From Gemmatimonadota bacterium (GTDB lineage Bacteria > Gemmatimonadota > Gemmatimonadetes > Gemmatimonadales > GWC2-71-9), in assembly GCA_025361465.1 (NCBI GenBank), contig JANYAG010000006.1:1-17987 (forward strand): a stretch of DNA of 17,987 bases, given 5' to 3'. Below, one piece after another: positions 1 through 6,561 of this stretch. Both the position numbers and the translations under genes were made by a program. Position 1 is the first letter of the stretch; every line of letters starts with the position of its first letter. The notes under the pieces are model-generated. The model saw nothing but the letters and a program-made list of their open reading frames with translations. It was not told the origin of the DNA and did no database searches.

Positions 1-527
1 CCGCCGGTCTGGGTCCAGACCTCGGGACCGGTGGTGGCGTAGTGGGCTTCGGGGTTGAGCTGGTTGAAGAACTGATTGGCGAAGATCGCACCCGGTGTGT
101 CGTGGACGATCTGCTTCGCCTTCATCAGGTAGTTCTCGGGATGATCCGGCGGCACCGCGGTCGGGGTGATCACCACTTCGGCACCATACGCCTTGAGCAG
201 GCGGACCTTCTCCTGCGACATCTTGTCGGGCAGGGTGAAGATGCAGCGATAGCCCTTGATGGCGGCGGCCACGGCGAGACCGACGCCGGTGTTGCCGCTG
301 GTGGCCTCGACCACGACCCCGCCCGTCTTGAGATCGCCAGAGCGCTCGGCTCCCTCGATGATGGCCAGGCCGATGCGGTCCTTCACCGACCCGCCCGGGT
401 TGGTGTATTCGGCCTTGCCGTAGATCGGGGTGCGGATGCCGCGGGTGATCCGCGACAGGCGGATCAGCGGGGTCCAGCCGATGGTTTCGAGTACCGAGGC
501 GTAGGGGAGCTGGTGGGGCAGGGTCAT
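1..527 (-). CDS. Cystathionine beta-synthase / cysteine synthase family PLP enzyme, N-terminal part
   Basis: About 175 codons of a fold-type II PLP enzyme; the gene runs off the left edge, so the C-terminus is missing. The start ATG is at 525-527. The PLP-lysine motif GGSVKDR lies near residue 43, followed by the substrate-binding loop ATSGNTGVG near residue 71. The stretch PPDHPENY and then NPEAHYATTGPE resembles the cystathionine beta-synthase branch more than simple O-acetylserine sulfhydrylases. Family knowledge: these enzymes join serine or O-acetylserine to a thiol (homocysteine or sulfide) in the cytoplasm. The start overlaps the stop of the upstream TonB-domain gene in an ATGA arrangement, so translation is probably coupled. 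Family assignment is firm; CBS versus cysteine synthase cannot be decided without the C-terminal half. Confidence 0.93.
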   Translation of the reverse strand, partial: MTLPHQLPYASVLETIGWTPLIRLSRITRGIRTPIYGKAEYTNPGGSVKDRIGLAIIEGAERSGDLKTGGVVVEATSGNTGVGLAVAAAIKGYRCIFTLPDKMSQEKVRLLKAYGAEVVITPTAVPPDHPENYLMKAKQIVHDTPGAIFANQFFNQLNPEAHYATTGPEVWTQTG

Positions 528-898
528 TTCGCCTTCGAGACAGAGTCGGGGAGCGAGAAGATGATGGGGACCTGGATCGGTGCTGCCACCGGCACGGCGC
601 CGCGGTGTGCCGGGGTGAAGCGGAGGTGTGGCGCGGCCTCGAGCGCAGCCGCATCAAAGGCCGCCTGGCCGCTCGACTTGGCGATGCGGGTCGAGTCATT
701 CACGATCGCCCCGGTCGAATCGACAAAGAGGTAGAGCATGACCTGTCCCTCAATCCGCCGGGCGAAGAGCTCGGGCGGGTAGGGGATATCGGTCTTGCTG
801 GTGAGGCGCACGGCGGGGGTGACGTCCGCGTCGGGCGGGGTCTTCCGGCCGCAGGCGAGGGCCGCCAACACAAGGGTGGACAGGAGCTTGCGGGGCAC
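524..898 (-). CDS. TonB C-terminal-domain small lipoprotein
   Basis: A 124-residue protein starting at GTG (896-898). A short hydrophobic signal (residues 4-15) ends in LAALAC, a weak lipobox (alanine at -3), so it is probably a lipoprotein. Residues about 38-117 match the TonB C-terminal/energy-transducer fold: YPPELFARRIEGQV near residue 40, then VDSTGAIVNDS and the FDAAALEAAPHLRFTPA signature. Family knowledge: stand-alone TonB-C proteins sit in the periplasm and contact outer-membrane or peptidoglycan partners; the proline-rich spanning region of true TonB is absent. No convincing Shine-Dalgarno precedes the GTG. The stop overlaps the start of the downstream PLP-enzyme gene by ATGA. The link between the two is positional only. 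Confidence 0.82.
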   Translation of the reverse strand: MPRKLLSTLVLAALACGRKTPPDADVTPAVRLTSKTDIPYPPELFARRIEGQVMLYLFVDSTGAIVNDSTRIAKSSGQAAFDAAALEAAPHLRFTPAHRGAVPVAAPIQVPIIFSLPDSVSKAK

Positions 899-914
899 GG
901 GTGCAAGGTAATGC

Positions 915-934
915 GGGGGCGGGTTGGGGGAGGG
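915..934 (+). other. G-quadruplex motif in divergent intergenic region
   Basis: Four G-runs of 5, 3, 5 and 3 bases separated by loops of 1, 2 and 1 bases (C, TT, A). This fits the canonical quadruplex pattern with unusually short loops. It lies 17 bases upstream of the start codon of the minus-strand TonB-domain gene and about 80 bases upstream of luxR A on the plus strand. It could affect transcription of either gene; folding is inferred from sequence alone. Confidence 0.6.
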
Positions 935-964
935 TGCGCGGAATCAGGAGTCGAATCGTCTTGG

Positions 965-993
965 TTGACATCATCCGGGGGGGGGGGTAGAAG
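965..993 (+). promoter_or_regulatory. Possible sigma70-like promoter of cassette A with an 11-G spacer tract
   Basis: TTGACA at 965-970 is a perfect -35 consensus. Exactly 17 bases later is TAGAAG at 988-993, a 4/6 match to the -10 consensus. The last 11 bases of the spacer (977-987) are all G. Transcription would start near 1000, 16 bases before the luxR A ATG. An alternative -10, TAGTAT at 1005-1010, would give a leaderless luxR transcript, which fits the lack of a Shine-Dalgarno there. Confidence 0.4.
977..987 (+). repeat. Homopolymeric G11 tract
   Basis: Eleven consecutive G residues in the non-coding divergent region upstream of luxR A, placed between a perfect TTGACA and a possible -10. 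Long G tracts of this kind slip during replication. A change in length here would alter the promoter spacer. No equivalent tract lies upstream of luxR B. Confidence 0.85.
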
Positions 994-1015
994 TTGTGGA
1001 TCCGTAGTATTCCTG

Positions 1016-1366
1016 ATGGATCTGGCTACACCGGAGCTGCTGAGCGTATCAGTGCCAGACTCTCCTGTCGGGCAACCACCCCACGGCAAGCGACCCGTGC
1101 CGACGCGTGCGGAGTTGCGTACCTGGTTGCGGGAGGCTGTCGCCCATAGCGACTGCAAGCCCCGAATTCTCGATGCGCTGGTGGCCGGCATCACCACCAG
1201 CGAGGCGATCGCCGCGCATCTCAAGATCTCCACTGAGACAGTGAAACGGCATTTCACGCAGCTCTTCGAACGCACCGGCATTCACGACCGCGTGTTCGTC
1301 GCGGTGCTCTGGTGCGAGGTGCGGGGAGAGGACCGAAACGGGGGGTCCCAAACAGGGGAGGGGTGA
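1016..1366 (+). CDS. Stand-alone LuxR/GerE-type HTH regulator (cassette A)
   Basis: A 116-residue protein made of a short N-terminal segment and a C-terminal GerE-type helix-turn-helix. The domain reads ILDALVAGITTSEAIAAHL near residue 58, then the recognition-helix region STETVKRHFTQLFERTGIHDR, matching the LuxR consensus (VxxGxTxxEIAxxLxIS..TVKxHxxxI..K). No receiver or autoinducer domain is present, so any signal must come another way. The ATG at 1016 is the first credible start; no Shine-Dalgarno is visible. A paralogue at 6238-6561 has a near-identical recognition helix, so both may read similar DNA sites. A hairpin and the gene for the DsbA-like protein follow. Role as cassette regulator is inferred from position. 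Confidence 0.8.
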   Translation: MDLATPELLSVSVPDSPVGQPPHGKRPVPTRAELRTWLREAVAHSDCKPRILDALVAGITTSEAIAAHLKISTETVKRHFTQLFERTGIHDRVFVAVLWCEVRGEDRNGGSQTGEG

Positions 1367-1378
1367 ATGGGTGATTGC
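1347..1378 (+). repeat. 32-nt block shared with 6534-6565 (copy A)
   Basis: The block begins CCCAAAC and ends GGGTGAATGGGTGATTGC. It spans the last codons and stop of luxR A plus 12 bases beyond. It matches 6534-6565 at 31 of 32 positions even though the two luxR genes read it in different frames; homology ends right after it. It contains a direct repeat of GGGTGA at an 8-base period. It may be a protein-binding or RNA element. Confidence 0.6.
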
Positions 1379-1403
1379 GAGATGGGAGCATCTCACCGTT
1401 TTT
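1379..1403 (+). terminator. Candidate terminator/attenuator after luxR A
   Basis: A perfect 6-bp stem GAGATG/CATCTC with a GGAG loop (1379-1394) is followed after four bases by TTTTT (1399-1403). It starts 12 bases after the luxR A stop and ends 56 bases before the DsbA-like gene. An alternative fold pairs GGTGA (1370-1374) with TCACC (1393-1397), extending the stem, so it could act as a switchable attenuator. No U-tailed equivalent was found after luxR B. Confidence 0.42.
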
Positions 1404-1459
1404 CACCGTGCACCTCGTTGCATCTCTGCTTTGCTTGACTTCGACCGGTAGTGGTTCTC

Positions 1460-2143
1460 ATGGCGGCTCGGGAGACGGTTTCGAACTTCCTATTCGGGGT
1501 CGCGGTGATCTCGTTGGTTGTGATTGCAGGCCTGACCGTGCGACGCGAGTTGTTTTCCTCCGGTCGAGCCGTCAACCCGAGTATACCTCGCGAACAACGC
1601 CGGATCACAAACTGGAGAACCTACACAGAGAACGGACATCGCGTTGGTCCTGATTCTGCGGTGGTGACAATCGTGGAATTCGAGGACTTCGAATGTCCCG
1701 TATGTGGAGTGTTCAATCGCGGCCCTTTCAGGAGTATTGTGTCGAAATACCCTGGGCAAGTCGCGGTGGTCTACAAGCACTGGCCATTGACGATTCATCG
1801 GCTTGCTTATCCTGCAGCCCGAGCTGCCGAGTGTGCGGCGGCGCAAGGGCGCTTCCAAGAGTACCGGCAACTCTTGTATGACAAGCAGGACTCGATCGGG
1901 TTGAAACCGTTCGAAGACTTTGCAGCCTCTGCGGGGGTTGCCGACCTGCGAGCGTTCAAGGCATGCAACACCACACCTGGCCCAGTGCCTCTGATCGAGA
2001 GCGACATCAGTGAGGCGAAATCGCTCGAAGCTCACGGCACACCGACCATCCTCGTCAATGGGCTCATGCTCGTCGGTGCACCTAGCGGCGCAGATCTGGA
2101 CCGGTACATCACGGAAGCTCTCGCGTCAGGGCCAAAGAACTAG
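1460..2143 (+). CDS. Membrane-anchored DsbA-like thiol oxidoreductase (cassette A)
   Basis: A 227-residue protein: an uncleaved signal-anchor (about residues 10-27) and then a DsbA/Thioredoxin_4-type domain facing the periplasm. The redox motif is CPVC at residues 79-82 in the context EFEDFECPVC; the cis-proline loop is GTPTILVNG near the C-terminus. Family knowledge: such proteins oxidise or isomerise cysteines of exported substrates. ATG 1460 is preferred over an in-frame GTG at 1451; the Shine-Dalgarno is weak for both. The paralogue at 6633-7331 shares the W..Y....GHR.GP motif before the domain, the CxxC context and two further cysteines (ARAAEC and a later C). The next gene encodes an eight-cysteine exported protein, a likely substrate by context. 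Confidence 0.92.
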   Translation: MAARETVSNFLFGVAVISLVVIAGLTVRRELFSSGRAVNPSIPREQRRITNWRTYTENGHRVGPDSAVVTIVEFEDFECPVCGVFNRGPFRSIVSKYPGQVAVVYKHWPLTIHRLAYPAARAAECAAAQGRFQEYRQLLYDKQDSIGLKPFEDFAASAGVADLRAFKACNTTPGPVPLIESDISEAKSLEAHGTPTILVNGLMLVGAPSGADLDRYITEALASGPKN

Positions 2144-2229
2144 TGGGTCGGCGGGGCCGCTGACCGTGCTTGTGCGGTCCGGAGAAACCGTTGAGGACCA
2201 AGAACACCACCATCACGAGGGAGAGAGAA

Positions 2230-2520
2230 ATGAAACACGCGCGATCGATAATTGTGGCGGCGGCCATCGTTTCCGCCATCGGCCTTGACTGGCGAACTGC
2301 AAACGCGGATTCCCAGCAGTGCGGCGTCAACCCCGGCCTCAACATGTACTGTGAACAGGGTGAAGGGGACTGCGCCGAGTTCGGTGCACAGACCGTTTGC
2401 GAATCGATTATTCTGCACCAGAAGCAATGTTCCGGGGCGGTCTACTTTGCGGTTTGCGAGTCCGACGGATCCTGTCCTACTGGTAATCAGGTCCGGTGCT
2501 ACTGGAGCCCGCTCGGCTGA
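2230..2520 (+). CDS. Small secreted eight-cysteine protein (cassette A)
   Basis: A 96-residue protein of no family I recognise. Residues 1-26 look like a Sec signal peptide: basic start MKHAR, hydrophobic IIVAAAIVSAIG, and a likely cleavage after ANA. The mature part of about 70 residues holds eight cysteines, with spacings of 9, 6, 8, 9, 8, 5 and 7 residues. The ATG at 2230 follows a purine-rich Shine-Dalgarno (GAGGGAGAGAG, from 2217). The paralogue at 7409-7681 also has eight mature cysteines and shares the pattern D.C near the third cysteine, A...(V/T)C at the sixth and VRC.(W/Y) at the end. Likely disulfide-rich; could be a toxin, signal or surface protein. Layout recalls NVEALA-type small proteins found beside 6-bladed propellers in Bacteroides, but the NVEALA motif is absent. 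Confidence 0.75.
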   Translation: MKHARSIIVAAAIVSAIGLDWRTANADSQQCGVNPGLNMYCEQGEGDCAEFGAQTVCESIILHQKQCSGAVYFAVCESDGSCPTGNQVRCYWSPLG

Positions 2521-2557
2521 CGCCCCCTTCTTGCGCCGGGGTTCATTCCGGACCATG

Positions 2558-2605
2558 GGAGCGTGCCGCTCCTACCGGGGCGTCATTGGCAAGGCCAATG
2601 GCGCC
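2558..2605 (+). terminator. Double hairpin between the eight-cysteine gene and the propeller gene
   Basis: The first hairpin is GGAGCG/CGCTCC with a TGC loop (2558-2572). The second is a 12-bp stem, GGCGTCATTGGC pairing with GCCAATGGCGCC with one G-U pair, around an AAG loop (2579-2605). No U-run follows directly. The position suits a partial terminator or an mRNA 3'-end stabiliser that would give more small protein than propeller. Function is inferred. Confidence 0.5.
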
Positions 2606-2657
2606 TTGGTGGCTTTAGGAAACCGACGGACTCGTCTCTCGACAAAGGAGCGCGAGG

Positions 2658-3827
2658 ATGGACAACCCACGCCTTGGGGTACTGGCACTTGTGGTACCGC
2701 TATTCACCGCCCTGGCTGCGACGGGTGACGCTCAAACATTCCCCGTGAAGCTGCAGGTGATCAAGGAGGCCGTCATTGATGCGGTCGCCATGGATTTGAG
2801 CCCGATCGGCGCCGTCCTTGTGACCAAGGGGGGTGAGATTGCGGTGACTCAACCAACCGATCACAACGTCAGGTTCTTCTCGAGCACGGGCGCACCGTCA
2901 GGGGTGTTTGGCACACGGGGAGCTGGCCCCGGTGAGTTTCGGTCTTTCGGGGCGAGTGGCTACCTCGGCGACACATTGTGGGTGGCAGACTATCAGAACA
3001 ACAGGCTTACGTATGTATCGCCGACCCACCGTCTGCTGCGGTCGGAGGTGCTGGTGACCCGAATTCTCCCTGCAGTGAATCGAGGAGTAGAATCGCCACA
3101 ACTAGGACTCCTCTATCTCCTGGCCGTGATTTCTGGTGGTTCCACGCTGGTCTCCGGATCGACCCCTCACGGTGCGGTTCATCAGGGCGATAACGCTTCC
3201 CGGACGGGCACGTCGGCAAGACCGATTGTTCAGCTGGACCGAGACGGACGATTTGTGCGAGTATCTGGTTGGCAAGAACTGCGGGAGTGTAGCGTGCCCT
3301 ATCCTGCGGGCCGAGGCCAAGGCCAGGTCCAGATACCGTTTTGCCTCCAGCTTCCTCTAGGCGTCTCGACCGATGGTTCCTGGCTTGGGTTCGCGTCGCA
3401 GATCTCATCCACCACGCTTCGGCTTACAGTGACGTCCAGTATTGGTGACACCATATTCAGTCGTAAAATCAACGCGATAGGGGCCCCTATTCCGAAGTCT
3501 AAGTTGGACAGTGTGATCACGGCGAGATCGGCCATCATGCCTCCGGAAGCCGAGAGGGCCCTCAAGGGGGCCGATTTGCCGAAGCGGTATCCCGCTTTTC
3601 GCCGCATCTTAATCGGCATGGATGGCACAATTTGGCTGGAAAGTTGGACGGATGGTCAGGAACACTCCTGGAGGATTCTTGATCGAACAGGCAAAGAAAT
3701 TGCAACACTGGAATTGCCCCGGGATACGGAGTTGCGTCAAGCCAGCCGGGAGAAGATCTGGTGTGTGATGTCTGATCCGGATGGACTCGAGTCGGTGATA
3801 CGCTTTCGGGTGAGCTGGCCCGGTTGA
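2658..3827 (+). CDS. Exported 6-bladed beta-propeller protein (cassette A)
   Basis: A 389-residue protein with an N-terminal signal peptide (about residues 1-25, hydrophobic VLALVVPLFTALAA, cleavage likely after GDA). Propeller-type repeats follow: GGEIAVTQPTDHNVRFFSSTG, then the hallmark GTRGAGPGEFRSF near residue 85 and GDTLWVADYQNNRL. This pattern is typical of NHL-like 6-bladed propellers of the Bacteroidetes/Gemmatimonadota type. No catalytic motif is evident, so a binding role is likely. The start ATG 2658 has a good Shine-Dalgarno (AAAGGAG, 2644-2650). The GWxTD-like gene begins four bases after the stop and in the same reading frame. The paralogue at 7912-9099 carries a lipobox; this copy does not. 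Confidence 0.85.
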   Translation: MDNPRLGVLALVVPLFTALAATGDAQTFPVKLQVIKEAVIDAVAMDLSPIGAVLVTKGGEIAVTQPTDHNVRFFSSTGAPSGVFGTRGAGPGEFRSFGASGYLGDTLWVADYQNNRLTYVSPTHRLLRSEVLVTRILPAVNRGVESPQLGLLYLLAVISGGSTLVSGSTPHGAVHQGDNASRTGTSARPIVQLDRDGRFVRVSGWQELRECSVPYPAGRGQGQVQIPFCLQLPLGVSTDGSWLGFASQISSTTLRLTVTSSIGDTIFSRKINAIGAPIPKSKLDSVITARSAIMPPEAERALKGADLPKRYPAFRRILIGMDGTIWLESWTDGQEHSWRILDRTGKEIATLELPRDTELRQASREKIWCVMSDPDGLESVIRFRVSWPG

Positions 3828-3830
3828 TCG

Positions 3831-5654
3831 TTGGATTACTTCCCATCGGTGGGCTCAATGTTCGTTGCCGCGATGCTGCTGCTGCAGGCGGCCAACTTTC
3901 CTCAAGATACCGCGCGCAGGATCGACTTCCGCGGCAGTTTCGTGCAGCGCGATGGGGTCGGGATCCTGACGCGCAGAGCTGCCGAACTCTGTCAGCGGTT
4001 GTCATCATTCGGACCGACAGAGGACTCTGGCCGCCAAACCGCTGATGCGATTACGCCGCCGGTGGTCACCAATCCATTTGTGTGCCTTTCAGATCGACTT
4101 CGCTCACGCTCGGCTCCTCGGCGCCAGATCGCGGCCAAATGGGCCAGCGACTCGGGCGAGTATGGTCTCCTCGAAGCTGCTCTCGTTCTCCAGTGGGAGC
4201 GCCCGCGCGATCAGGTTCTGGTGGAACTGATTGCCACACTCGCCCTCATCGACGCCCAACGCTTTGTACCGCCTCGGTCGGATGGTCCGCCCGGGCCTTG
4301 GGATGGCCCGCCCGGCGACCGTGGCAACGGCGTTCTCCGGCGTGCAGCCGATCTCGTAGACTCGGCGACATCCGCGCCCACCGCTTCGGCCCATCTCTTC
4401 CGCGCCTGTGCATCACTGCAGGTGGATTTGGAAAACCTCGCAGTCGCCCACGAGTGCAGTGTCCGGGCGCTGTCGGCAGGCCGCGACTCCACCTGGCACC
4501 TTCTGATGCTCGCATGGATCGCCTCGCAGAGTTCCGACGGCGAATCCGTGATCCGTTGGTTCCAGTTGGCTGCTCATTCCGCCCATGACGCCGGATCTCG
4601 CTCGGACCTCGGCTGGCACCTGATGCCAGGACTCGACGAGGTACCCGGCCACCGGACCACTTATGGCACCACTTCGGACGCCGTGAATTCTGGCTATGCA
4701 ATGGCCCGGTCTGAGCGCGCCGAGTGGCTTGAGCTCCCGGACAGCAGGCTGCTTGATTGGGTCCGTCGCCGCGCCAAGGTAGCGTCGGGTCGGCACTTAT
4801 GGATCTCGGTCGATACCGGTGTGGTGCAGCACTTCAGGGGTATCACCTACTGGGGTTCCGCCTTTCGAAGTTGCATTCCCCATGACCCTGGCCCGAGGTG
4901 TGGCGCGGATATTCGGGCACAGGAGACCCCCCTGCTCGGCGTGGTCGCGTCTCAGTACCTCCTCTGGAACCGCACCACGGGAGAGCCCGAGGCGATCACG
5001 GCGTATTCGGTTACCGGAACCGCCGCTGCAGCGACCCCCCTGATCCTGACGGTTCGTCAATCGGGCGGAGAGAGCCTTGAGTGGCGGGATACCACCTTTA
5101 TCCGACAGCCCTCCCGGCCCGGACCGCGCTCCCGTGGAGATACCGTCGTGGGCGCAGTGGTGACCAGAGCCACCTCGGGACGGAGTTCCTGGAGCTTGCT
5201 GGTGGGCACGAAGCGACATGAACCGCGCGGCGGCGCGTTTGACGACCAGAGCGAACCCCTGCGGGGGAGTAGTATCGCACTGTCGGATATCATCATTGCT
5301 CCCGTATCCGGCGCGCAGGTGGAACTGCCCAATGGGGAGCAGGTCGCCGTGACCAGCACGGGTGAGATCAATCGTGGACAGCCGGCCTCACTCTTTTTCC
5401 AAGCGCGCAACGACGAGTCCGCTCAAGTGCTGAACGCGGTGATTGCCGTCTACCAGATCAGTGGCAGAAAGGGCCGAGGTAGGTCGAGCCTAAGATTGCA
5501 AATGCCACTGTCGTTGCAACCCGGGGTGCAGGGTGTCAGTCGCGAGCTCGCCCTCTCAAAGCTGAACAAGGGGAGCTATCGAATCGAGGTCCAGCTTGTC
5601 AACCGCGCAGGGAGGCCAATCGATCGCCGCTCGGCGATGATTCGATTGCGGTAG
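3831..5654 (+). CDS. Large GWxTD-like exported protein, diverged (cassette A)
   Basis: About 607 residues, the shorter paralogue of the protein at 9215-11401. The start is uncertain: TTG 3831 sits three bases after the propeller stop, and ATG 3858 would begin at MFVAAMLLLQAA. Neither gives a standard signal peptide, since the n-region lacks basic residues. The N-terminal half is helical and TPR-like; AEWLELPDSRLLDWVRRR echoes the start of a GWxTD domain (AEWRRLPADG..AWLRAFWTRR in copy B). The DDRGR..MRLG.P core seen in copy B is missing. The C-terminal part resembles copy B: LSDIIIAP, a beta-rich segment, then SRELALSKLNKGSYRIEVQL. Family knowledge: GWxTD proteins are exported and of unknown function. 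Reading frame is convincing; function is not known. Confidence 0.7.
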   Translation: MDYFPSVGSMFVAAMLLLQAANFPQDTARRIDFRGSFVQRDGVGILTRRAAELCQRLSSFGPTEDSGRQTADAITPPVVTNPFVCLSDRLRSRSAPRRQIAAKWASDSGEYGLLEAALVLQWERPRDQVLVELIATLALIDAQRFVPPRSDGPPGPWDGPPGDRGNGVLRRAADLVDSATSAPTASAHLFRACASLQVDLENLAVAHECSVRALSAGRDSTWHLLMLAWIASQSSDGESVIRWFQLAAHSAHDAGSRSDLGWHLMPGLDEVPGHRTTYGTTSDAVNSGYAMARSERAEWLELPDSRLLDWVRRRAKVASGRHLWISVDTGVVQHFRGITYWGSAFRSCIPHDPGPRCGADIRAQETPLLGVVASQYLLWNRTTGEPEAITAYSVTGTAAAATPLILTVRQSGGESLEWRDTTFIRQPSRPGPRSRGDTVVGAVVTRATSGRSSWSLLVGTKRHEPRGGAFDDQSEPLRGSSIALSDIIIAPVSGAQVELPNGEQVAVTSTGEINRGQPASLFFQARNDESAQVLNAVIAVYQISGRKGRGRSSLRLQMPLSLQPGVQGVSRELALSKLNKGSYRIEVQLVNRAGRPIDRRSAMIRLR

Positions 5655-5689
5655 CTCGACGCAGCGGTTCATGGGTTGGGAGACAACGG

Positions 5690-5788
5690 TCACCGGGGCG
5701 GGTTGCGCGAGAGCAGGTCGTCCACCCGCGACGCGGTGTCAGGTATGCCGCTGGCGAACTTCCCGGCAATCGGTGGGACACCACCACC
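5690..5788 (-). pseudogene. Remnant of a VapB-type antitoxin (C-terminus only)
   Basis: Thirty-two codons ending at TGA 5690-5692 match the C-terminus of the intact antitoxin at 11992-12222 at 23 of 32 residues (GGGVPPIAGKFASG and RVDDLL). The N-terminal DNA-binding half is gone. The TGA overlaps a GTG exactly as in the intact module, and GTGACCGTTG still reads like the first toxin codons before homology stops, about 25 bases after the GWxTD-like gene A. It is a decayed VapBC module, placed as the intact one is after cassette B. Confidence 0.65.
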
Positions 5789-5815
5789 GGGCGCTGGCTC
5801 GAACGTGGCTCGATT

Positions 5816-5917
5816 GATCATCTCGAGATTCTCGACATCGGCCAGATCCTGAAACCGCCTCGTTTGCTTGGTGCGAATCAGGGTCTCGAGATCACCGAAG
5901 GGAGTGTCGACTCCTAC
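5816..5917 (-). pseudogene. Possible nucleotidyltransferase C-terminal remnant
   Basis: In the same open frame, just before the antitoxin remnant, the segment TPFGDLETLIRTKQTRRFQD then LADVENLE resembles the end of MNT/AbiEii-type nucleotidyltransferases (LxxLIxxKxxxxRxxDLADVExL). No catalytic GSxxxGxxxxxSDxD motif is found upstream, so only the tail survives. The match rests on a short motif. Confidence 0.4.
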
Positions 5918-6237
5918 TGCGGTCATGTGCGGTGCCGTAGCAACGCCAACCACAAGGCCACACCCTGCTGCCATAAGGCGAGCACTCGCCGGCAGGTCTC
6001 CAACCGACACCAGAACGGCGGTGGGATGCAGGTCGCCGCGGCGTAGCGGTGCGCCCCGACGGGGGCGCTCGCGTCACCGCAGCCCAGACACGCTTGCGGC
6101 CCAGTGACTGGTTTTGTCGGGATTTGTGCCGGAGTCACAAATAACGCTGAAATGACGGTGGGTGTCGATCTTGTGGAGTTCCGCCTTCCGAGGAAATCGG
6201 GTAAGGCCGCGCCACTCACTACCGTCAGGGTGCATTT
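5918..6237. other. Intergenic region before cassette B
   Basis: No convincing gene is seen in these 320 bases. They hold the dyad at 6122-6142 and the leader of luxR B. Fragments of open frame occur on both strands but none has a recognisable domain, good start or paralogue. Confidence 0.6.
6122..6142 (+). promoter_or_regulatory. Candidate operator dyad upstream of luxR B
   Basis: ATTTGTG, seven bases, then CACAAAT: perfect 7-bp arms, 21 bases in total, 95 bases upstream of the luxR B start. Size and symmetry suit a dimeric HTH regulator. No clear -35/-10 pair was found next to it, and no matching dyad lies upstream of luxR A. Confidence 0.35.
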
Positions 6238-6561
6238 GTGTCAGGATCCTCCGAGCAACCGAACGAGAACGGGCCGTCCGCCACACCGATCCGCGCGGCG
6301 TTGCGCGCGCGGTTGCGGCACGTCGTCTCCCGCGGTCACCGCAAGTCCAGCATCCTCGATGCGCTGGTTGCCGGCGTCACATGCAATCACGCCATCGGGC
6401 AGCACATGGGCATCGCCCCGGAGACCGTGAAGCGCCACTTCACGCAGCTGTTCGAGCGCACGGGCATCCACGACCGGGTGTTCCTGGCGGTGTTGTGGGG
6501 CGAGGTGCGCCGGGAGGACCGGGAGGGGGGAGCCCCAAACGGGGGAGGGGTGAATGGGTGA
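6238..6561 (+). CDS. Stand-alone LuxR/GerE-type HTH regulator (cassette B)
   Basis: A 107-residue paralogue of the protein at 1016-1366. It aligns from P(T/I)RA.LR..LR through ILDALVAGVTCNHAIGQHM to ETVKRHFTQLFERTGIHDRV, the last 20 residues being identical to copy A, so DNA specificity is probably similar. The start is GTG 6238 with AGGG at 6227-6230 as Shine-Dalgarno. There is no sensing domain. The C-terminal tail differs from copy A because the shared 32-nt block is read in another frame. The DsbA-like gene starts 71 bases after the stop. A role as regulator of cassette B, or as cross-regulator of A, is inferred. Confidence 0.8.
   Translation: MSGSSEQPNENGPSATPIRAALRARLRHVVSRGHRKSSILDALVAGVTCNHAIGQHMGIAPETVKRHFTQLFERTGIHDRVFLAVLWGEVRREDREGGAPNGGGVNG

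Noticed and set aside
605..1015. Long open frame extending luxR A upstream to 605
   Set aside because: It runs antisense through the TonB-domain gene and the G-rich intergenic region; the HTH homology and the paralogue both start after ATG 1016.
2230..2520. Assignment of the eight-Cys protein to the NVEALA family
   Set aside because: Size, signal and propeller neighbour fit, but the NVEALA motif and its cysteine pattern are not present.
6123..6141. CRP-type binding site
   Set aside because: TGTG and CACA are seven bases apart and lack the flanking A/T of TGTGA-N6-TCACA; kept only as a generic dyad.
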